Positions 57,350 to 64,000 of a stretch of 64,000 nt of DNA are shown piece by piece. The translations under genes and the position numbers were made by a program. Within the stretch, counting starts at the first letter, position 1. Each line of letters starts with the position of its first letter. The stretch is taken from NCBI GenBank assembly GCA_013368315.1, contig JAACJM010000204.1:1-64000 (forward strand), written 5' to 3'. Source of the DNA: Tetrapyrgos nigripes. Taxonomy: Eukaryota; Basidiomycota; Agaricomycetes; Agaricales; Campanellaceae. A model generated the notes under the pieces. It saw only the letters and a list, made by a program, of their open reading frames with translations, was not told where the DNA came from and ran no database searches.

Positions 57350-59720
57350 CTACTTTTTACGCCGCTTTGAAGGATTTCCACGGTCTCTAAGGAGCTGTAT
57401 CTCCCGCTCCTTCTCCTGTGCGGCAAGGTTGTGCATGTACGGTTTATGTCGGAATAAAAGGAAGTCCCGGGTGCGGAGGTACGGGTTTAGGAAGAAAGTT
57501 TCGCATTTGTCAAGTACGTTGTTGGAGGTCCATGAGGTATTGACTTTCGCGCCGAACTTGGGAATGAGATGGCATGTCTGCCAAATGTCAGTCAACGGTA
57601 TGATAGAGGAGTGCTGGTACTGTTGTAGTAGGGAGTAGCTTAAAATATACATTCCAAGGGCGTCATCATACCTCCTGAAAGGTTTGAACCAATCCACGAA
57701 GGCAAGGAGGTGGGGATAGTCATCTTCTGGAATGACATCTGGCGGTAGCTTGAATAAGAGCTTCACTTTCCCGACACGGAGGCCTAAATCATGAACAAAA
57801 TTAGCTTAGAATATAGAAAGATTAATTCATGACTCACCATCCAGAGGTCCCTTCGAAACATCTCTCTCTCCTTGCCTCGCTATGATTATACTTGTCTGTG
57901 CTCCCTTCCCCAGAATAAAGCCCTTCTCTGTGACTTTTTGAGGCACTTCTTGTGTTGCCGTGATAGTATCCCATTCCTCTTGACCAGCCTCTGGTATCTT
58001 CGGTAGTCGCAGTCTGGCAGTCTTGTATACAGGTATGCGCACTTGGTCAGGTTTCTCGAGGAAAGCAGTGGGAAGAGAGTGTTTGTCGAGGAATTTAGTC
58101 AGATACCACACAAACCACTCTCCTGGGTCGCCGCAGTGGTAGGTGTTCTGGATTGTTTCAATGGTAGTATTGGGGAAAGGAGCCTTTTTGGCGTGGGTAT
58201 AATGGGGAAACTTCTTGTTGGGGTCATCGTCAGGGCTGTCGGCTATGTCGTCGTCACCGTCGCCGTCACTGCTGTCATTGTTGTTTCTGATTCCAATTTT
58301 CCTGTCTACCAGTCTCTTGTATTCTGGTATAGACCACTGAAGGAAAGAGTCAAAGTTAGTGGCGTCATCATGGCGCTGTAACCAGGTTGTCATTTGGGAT
58401 AGGAAGTTTCGTTTGTTGGATGCTTGGAATGCTAGCTTGGCAAAGTCAATATGGAGGCATTCCGTAGACTCTGAATTGCAGCCATCTGCACTTCCATGAC
58501 TTCTCATGGAGCTGGAGTAGTGGGAGACATTGTGTAATTTGCTGATTGCAAAAGATTGCCAAACGTTAAGATCAACAAAGACTTGCTTGGAGTGATGGAA
58601 TTCAGTCCAAGCATTATCCATTGCTGACAGACTCTCGTCGCATTGTGATTCGAAGTGAGAGTAATACATGAAGTCAAGGAAGTGCCGCACGGCCTTTAGT
58701 ACTCGTGTATCAGCAATCCCTGCCAGCACTCCGAGGAATGTTTTTGCCAGACCCATATACTCCGTCCCAGTCCACTGTGTAACCAAGGAGACGCCGCTCC
58801 TGAAGTGTCGAAGCGTAGGATGTCGTATCATTGTGGTGTAACGAGAATCAATTTCGGTTTCTGGTTGATTGGTGCTTGCTATAGCCCAGGAGCGGACATG
58901 GTCACCAAAGACACCTTTACGCAGCTGGTGAAGTAAATCTGGTGTCATGCACTGGAATATGTTGCAGTGCGGGAAGTTGTGCCAAAATGGAGTGACTGCT
59001 CGAAGATTTTCATTCTTGAACGCTGCAGGGCTGAGACCTTCTGCCTGCGCCCAAAGTATCTGAAGTGTCTTTTCAGGATTCCGAAGAGCACTGTAGAGAA
59101 GCTCCCCTCGTGCTTCAGGGCGGACAGTGCATAATGGGCAACTATTTTCCTTGCAGCAGCAAACCAAGCACTGTTCGGGATAGTCTGCTATATAAATAGC
59201 CAGCAATGCGTGTACAACACGCTCAAATCCATCAGCACACATCATTTTGACACCATCGCTGCCTGCTTTGATGAGAGGCTCCAGCATCTTTCTCATGCAG
59301 TCATGAAAGAGCTGATATTTATGGAGGGAACGGCTTTTTTCAGAAAAACATTCCAGTTTTGATACTGGAAGGTATCCTAAAAGAACGAATGCTCGTTCTG
59401 AGGGTTTACGTCGTAATTCATTGCTAATGTTGCCAATGCTCAGGTAGACCGGCCATGCCTTCTTGTCACCACGAAAACGTGAGAGCTGAGTCTGGTCTGA
59501 CGCAAGTATAATTGGTGCAATTGTAGCATTGTCCGAATCCAGTTTGTCCTATATTCGAAAGATGTCAGTTATGAAGTGCCGCGCATCACATGTCAATACT
59601 CACCTGCATGTCCCACCACCATTCTCCCGTCCACATCTCTGCGAATTCCTGATTATGTCCACCTTCCCTTCGGAAATGCCGCACTGGCACATAGTGTGTG
59701 TGTCCTCTGAAACGTGCACA
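57350..59720 (-). pseudogene. Plavaka-family transposase, N-terminus missing
   Basis: Exons on the - strand: about 59720-59604 (partial), 59548-57838 and 57783-57350, joined by two good introns. Typical Plavaka features are the E-M-W-T-G-E-W-W-W-D-M-Q stretch, A-P-I-I-L-A-S-D-Q-T-Q-L (Asp), A-D-Y-P-E-Q-C-L-V-C-C-C-K-E-N with C-P-L-C, and F-Q-C-M-T-P-D-L-L-H-Q-L. H-I-D-F-A-K-L-A-F-Q-A-S-N-K and the C-terminal V-L-D-K-C-E-T-F-F-L-N follow. Plavaka elements are CACTA-related DNA transposons widespread in mushrooms. About 750 residues are readable without internal stops. The 5' part stops at 59720 next to CACTAGGG, so the gene is truncated. Confidence 0.88.
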
Positions 59721-59905
59721 CTAGGGAATAGCACGGGTTCACGTTGGGTTCACGGATAAACAGCGGGTTGGGAGGTACGGGGTTGGCGGGTACGGGTACG
59801 GGTCAGCATCTCTGAACCCGCCAAAACCCGCCACCCAGTGAAGGGATCAATGACGTCCTCGCTATGCGATATATCAATGCCGTTTAGACCTGAAAGGCGG
59901 GTGTG
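59719..59905. repeat. GGGT-rich block starting CACTAGGG
   Basis: The block starts cactagggaatagcacggg and contains many gcgggt/acgggt units (about 59760-59805), followed by their complement (aacccgccaaaacccgcc), so it can fold back. It cuts off the transposase gene. CACTA-like ends suggest a small non-autonomous element, but no right end was found. Confidence 0.4.
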
Positions 59906-59909
59906 AAGT

Positions 59910-61490
59910 TTCTAATGGTTGATTGGAATGACTCTGAGCTTTATCCTTAGCTTCTCTCCTCCTCTGCTGATGAGATTGAAAGATTTGGACACTTGAGCTT
60001 TCTGTGAGTGTTCATTTCTTCCTATGCGACCCGTTATTTATCGTTTTTGTGTACCTAGTCCCAACAGCTACACATCTTCCATTATCCAATAGGGGATTGC
60101 TACTCGTTTCCAACTTGTTTCCCTTGTCCTCAGCAAGTTCACTTGTATTCCTGCCCATCCCAGTACCACCAGAAATCCACCCAGGATTGATCCCTGTAGT
60201 GATAGGGCTACTAAGTGTAGATAGATGAAACTATGTAGCTTTCAATAGAAAGCTATTAATAATTAATTTCACAATAAAACACTCAATAAGACTCCTTGAG
60301 TTCGAAGAGAGCTTGGGGAGATAAGGACTCGGGAGCGAAGGTCCACACTCTGGAAGGTTCAATAGTTTAGGTGGGTGGTAAGGTGTTTGAGTATGGTGTA
60401 TTCACTTTAATGGAGATTCCTCAGTAACTCTAACTGGAGTCCGCAGGTTGAGATCCCCCGTTCAAGATCAAACACACACAATAACTCGATGCACAAAGGT
60501 ATTCTCTGGTTCCACCCGGAGACGAGGTTCTCTAGTGTCAAACGGGGGAGGTAGTTTTTTCTTTTTTTTTTCCACATATCTACATTTAAGGTACTTATAT
60601 ACATGTCCGTTAAATTAGTGACAGGATAAATACAGGAAGTGCAGTCGCGAATAATAACTAGTCTTCTCCACAGGTTTCCAATTCGTTGAATGGTCGGTGC
60701 GGGGCTCACCCACTAGCTCGCTAATTTGGTAAGTTTGCTGTCAGGCTTGGAGCCTCAGTGCATCACTTTATATTCTTTATCTTCTTTTCTTTCCCCCCTT
60801 CGAGTCTCCCTGAGTTTGTCTTTTAATTATTCAGGTGATTCATATATGTCACTTCTCATTTCTTCGCAATGAGTCTTCAAGAGCTCCAATAACTCAAAAG
60901 TCAAGGTGAATTGTCTTTTGTTCTACTCGGGTTTCAATCTGTACTAGCCTGGAGCCACAGCTCCGTTTCTTCATCTAGTACTGACGGAGGAGCCTAACGC
61001 GGACAGGCTCAATCCAGTCAGATTCAAATTGTGAGTGAATTAATATACCACGAGTCGTACCGGTAGCACAAAATATAACTAGGAAGCTGGAGGTTGTTAT
61101 TGTTCCTGTTAATGATCATTGCCTCCTCCTTGTTGCCTTGGAGAGCGTTTGGTAGTGGGGTTCCGACTGCTGGGGTGAGGTCTCAGGTTGCGTGGATATT
61201 GTTTTGCTGTTGCTTTCACTTGTACTTCCTTTCCGCAGTCTTAGTTAAATCATGTTTCATTTATACCTGTATGTTTGATCTTGGTTTTCCTGTTGTCACA
61301 AATTTACAGAATACGTGAAGTTTTGAAGTGAGTTGTAAGGATTGTCCATTCACCCGAGAAATAATTTCGGCGCTTTAGTGATAGACATTGTTCAGTCAAG
61401 TCCTTCGTTCAGGCTCCAAGTAAGTACACATATAATACGCCTGTTTACGAGGATGTCTAACTTTTCTTGTCAGCCTGGTCAATAGGTTTG
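59910..61490 (+). repeat. R1c: repeat unit upstream of NLR4, split by R5c
   Basis: R1 sequence runs from about 59920 to 60198 and resumes at 61060, with the LTR-like R5c between. The conserved short frame with the hydrophobic Cys/Leu-rich stretch is present (61094-61318), as is the intron-like gtaagtacacat signal (61420). Part of R1 between them is shortened compared with R1a and R1b. Confidence 0.7.
60199..61035 (+). repeat. R5c: LTR-like repeat inserted in R1c
   Basis: It starts tgatagggct and is a diverged copy, in the opposite orientation, of R5b. Shared landmarks are ctttcaatagaaagct (60227), ctctagtgtcaaacgg-like sequence (60530), tatatacatgtcc (60595) and gagccacagctccgt (60952). The right border is blurred. 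Confidence 0.55.
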
Positions 61491-61553
61491 AATGCATTGA
61501 GAATCAAATCTTTGTCAGAAACGTCTATTTGGAGGCTATGAAGACACAGAGTC

Positions 61554-61717
61554 AGTTGAAGTCAGTACTGTGCATCTGTGAAAGAACGTGCGGAACAAGG
61601 GTGTTCTGGCTGGAGGTCTTCTTTAACGCTTGCAGAAGCCTTCCAGTGCTGTAGACCCTGGCTCCATTCTTGGAGAGCTCCTTTGTAATCAGCTCATCAA
61701 TCCGCGGGTAAATCAGG
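61554..61717 (-). other. Short coding-like stretch of unknown origin
   Basis: On the - strand a stop-free stretch of about 54 codons reads like a real protein piece (P-R-I-D-E-L-I-T-K-E-L-S-K-N-G-A-R-V, then Y-S-T-G-R-L-L-Q-A-L). It has no obvious start and ends in stops. I do not recognise the family. It may be a remnant of a host gene between R1c and the NLR4 promoter block. Confidence 0.25.
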
Positions 61718-61890
61718 TCAGACGAGAATCATCAGATCAAGACAGGAGAGAATCAAAGCAGTCTACATTTGCTTCCTTTTGGCTTCCTTGCTACCACTAG
61801 ACAGTTTTTGGGGGTTTTTTTTTCCTGCTTCTGTTTTTTGTCCCTGTGCACCTCTTCCCCCATAGGGAAAGTACCAGTAAATAATATTCC

Positions 61891-62160
61891 TCATTCTTAA
61901 CAACATAGGTTGGCTGGTCTTTCGCAAAGCCTTATCTTTGATTCTCTGGTACGCCGCATATAAAGGGTCATGTGACTTCAGACACTTTTCAAAACTTCTT
62001 GCGCTTTGCCATCAACCACTCTATTGAGCGTTAAAGACCAAGTTGTGAAGATCTTATTACATCAAGGTCAGCAGGTCTTTTGCGAGACCTTATATTTGAT
62101 GCTGCATTGCGCTTCTTATAAACACTCATGTGACTTTAGACACTTTTCAAGCTTCTCGCA
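61891..62160 (+). promoter_or_regulatory. Conserved upstream block of NLR4 with a twice-repeated element
   Basis: The element occurs at 61969 (with one mismatch, ttcag for ttag-type) and at 62127. The distance between the two is 158 bp, about 20 bp shorter than in the other copies. It ends about 22 bp before the ATG. Confidence 0.6.
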
Positions 62161-62182
62161 CTGTGCAACCGCCGTTCGAAAG

Positions 62183-64000
62183 ATGAAACGAGGCATTGAC
62201 AACGTGACTGAACAAAACAAACGCAAAAAACTGGTATTAGCAGGTCAGTGTCAATAAGACTTCAGAAAATCAACTGTGAATTTAATTCTGTACGAAATGT
62301 AGATCCAGATACTGGTCCAGTTGGTAGAGCAACTGAGAATGAAACTTATCTCGATGGTCAAATTCCACAAGGACCAAGGATCACTGCAGGGAGAGATGTG
62401 CATATGAACAATGTCCAGGGTAACCAGAACCAGACAATCAACAATGATTATCGCCAGACAGTCAACTCAAACAATATTAATAATATTCAGACAGGTAACC
62501 AATATTTTATTGTTCACAACTTATTTGATCATCAATTAACACAGGAGGAAATAATACTTTTGTCATGGTGGATATGAATGCAAGTAGGTTAATTCACTCT
62601 GAATAATTTGTGAAAAACTAGAACTGTATACTTACAATCAATAGTGGATAACATCAAGAAGTGGATCAATGCACCTGATTCATCTTTCAATTTCAATGCT
62701 GCATATGATAAGATGACAAAGGGCACTGGAGAGTGGCTCCTCAATGACTCCAGATTGATTCAATGGAAAGAACGTGGAGGGCTACTCTGGCTTCAAGGCA
62801 AAGGTAGACTTGACTTCATTCAATGTAGACCAATTCCCTGACTGAGATCTGTTGTAGCTGGTTCTGGAAAGACTTTTCTGCTGTAAGTATTCTGATTTTC
62901 AAAAAAGAAATTCTATGAAAATCCATTAATTTTCAATCCTTTAGCACCAAAGCCATTACCAGTCTTAAGGCTGACAATCATGATGTCCTCTATTTCTATT
63001 TTGATACTCGAGATCAAAGCAAAGCCAAAGCAACCTATAAAGGAATGCTTGCTTCCCTTATGCTGGATATGGGCCTTCAATTCAATCAAGCTCAGTTGAT
63101 GAATCTTTATGAGAAATACAACTCAGGAAGGACTCAAATGCCAGCTGATGCTATGAAGTCTACCTTGTTGGATTTTCTCAGGCAGAAGTCTTCATCTATG
63201 TTCATCTTTGTAGATGCATTTGATGAATGTAACAATCAGGAGCAGCATCCAGTGACAGAATTGATTCAACAGCTACTGGTGACAGGCTTAAAGATTCATA
63301 TTTGTGTCAGCTGCAGATATCCAGCTAATCATATTGGAATGGATGCTGGTACTTATGAGATATCTCTCAACCCAGAGGTTGTAGAGGGAGATATAGAGAT
63401 ATATATCCAACAATCTCTTCAATCCAGGGAGTTATTTTTGAAGATCAGAGAGGAGGTAACAGAGGCCTTATTGCATGGTTCCCATGGACAGTAAGTATTA
63501 TTTTTCTCATTCAATTTATTTAGACACTAATACTATAAAGGATTCGATGGGTAGATTGCCAAATTCAATATTTCCACCAGCTAGGGTCAGGGCGAGCAAT
63601 CAGGAAAGCTCTGAAAAGTCTACCAAAAACCTTGGAGGAAACTTATGAGCAGGCATTGAATGCTATCAAAAGAGAGCATAAAGACGATGCACAGGCCATA
63701 TTGAAATGGCTTTTATTCGGATATGATGAGTTGACTATGAAAATGCTGCCAGAAATATTTCGGATTGATTTTGAGCAACAAAGTTTAGATGATTCAGAGC
63801 CCATACAGGCACATGAGTTGTGCAACATTATCAGCTCAACATTAGTTGTGGTCCAACAAGTGACTCGCTGGGATCATTGGACTTATCCGAAGGATCGACA
63901 AGAAGATATCCTACAACTAGGACATCCATCAGTGAAGGAGTATATTGTTTCAGAAGAAATAAAAGCAAGTTCAGCCAAGCTTTTTCAGATCAATGATCAG
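62183..64000 (+). CDS. NLR4: NACHT-type NLR gene, cut by the window end
   Basis: Exons: 62183-62243, 62303-62494, 62545-62583, 62645-62803, 62858-62882 (P-loop micro-exon), 62945-63490 and from 63541 onwards. All introns have GT..AG ends and the frame is open throughout. The N-terminus (M-K-R-G-I-D-N-V) leads into the Asn/Gln-rich motif (I-T-A-G-R-D ... G-N-Q-N-Q-T), then G-T-G-E-W-L-L, G-S-G-K-T, V-D-A-F-D-E-C and the winged-helix part. The window ends before the ankyrin repeats. The first exon differs from NLR1 and NLR2, which have two additional upstream exons; here the start lies within what is their third exon. Confidence 0.9.

Overview
The window is nuclear DNA of a filamentous fungus, most likely a basidiomycete of the class Agaricomycetes. 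The evidence is many short introns (about 45-65 bp, GT..AG), NACHT-ankyrin NLR genes with the pre-NACHT signature usual in mushrooms, a Plavaka-type transposase, a Helitron Rep, a chromodomain Ty3/Gypsy element and several Ty1/Copia elements. Nothing looks bacterial or organellar. No intact rRNA or tRNA gene and no CRISPR array was seen.

The backbone is a cluster of four paralogous NLR-type genes, all on the + strand: NLR1 (8904-11234), NLR2 (38178-41536), NLR3 (46848-50328) and NLR4 (62183 to the window end). They share intron positions, a 25-nt micro-exon coding for the P-loop, and an Asn/Gln-rich N-terminal motif. They also share an upstream block holding two copies of a conserved element, and NLR2 and NLR3 share about 0.8 kb of 3' flank. 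NLR3 is the only copy that can be read complete: 7 exons and 1047 codons, with 13 ankyrin repeats. NLR4 is intact as far as visible. NLR1 has lost the splice acceptor before its P-loop exon and is cut off before the ankyrins by a junction with a Helitron Rep ORF. NLR2 has an in-frame TAG inside the NACHT domain. The ankyrin repeats are nearly identical 99-bp units that vary at a few clustered positions.

Layout: 1-6399 decayed Copia element 1 with its 3' LTR; 6438-8900 NLR upstream repeat (R1a) with a TIR element and a solo LTR; 8904-11234 NLR1; 11235-15645 Helitron Rep (- strand); 15646-18122 Helitron-derived and unassigned DNA, including a helicase fragment on the + strand; 18123-21615 unknown repeat R2a; 21712-22459 LTR-like repeat R5b; 22460-23525 R1b; 23526-36534 Copia element 2, split by a Gypsy chromovirus (24266-32509) that is itself split by a solo LTR (25922-26511); 36535-38177 the rest of the NLR2 upstream region with a MITE; NLR2; 42346-42703 partial R2c joined to a 5-oxoprolinase pseudogene (42704-45170); NLR3; 51535-54975 R2b; 56094-59720 a Plavaka transposase with a companion coiled-coil gene (- strand); 59910-61490 R1c split by R5c; NLR4.

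Target-site duplications allow a relative chronology. The NLR segment was duplicated first. LTR elements and MITEs then landed in the individual copies, with Gypsy inside Copia-2 inside the NLR2 upstream region. In fungi NLR proteins are commonly receptors for non-self recognition and programmed cell death; the role here is inferred from architecture only.
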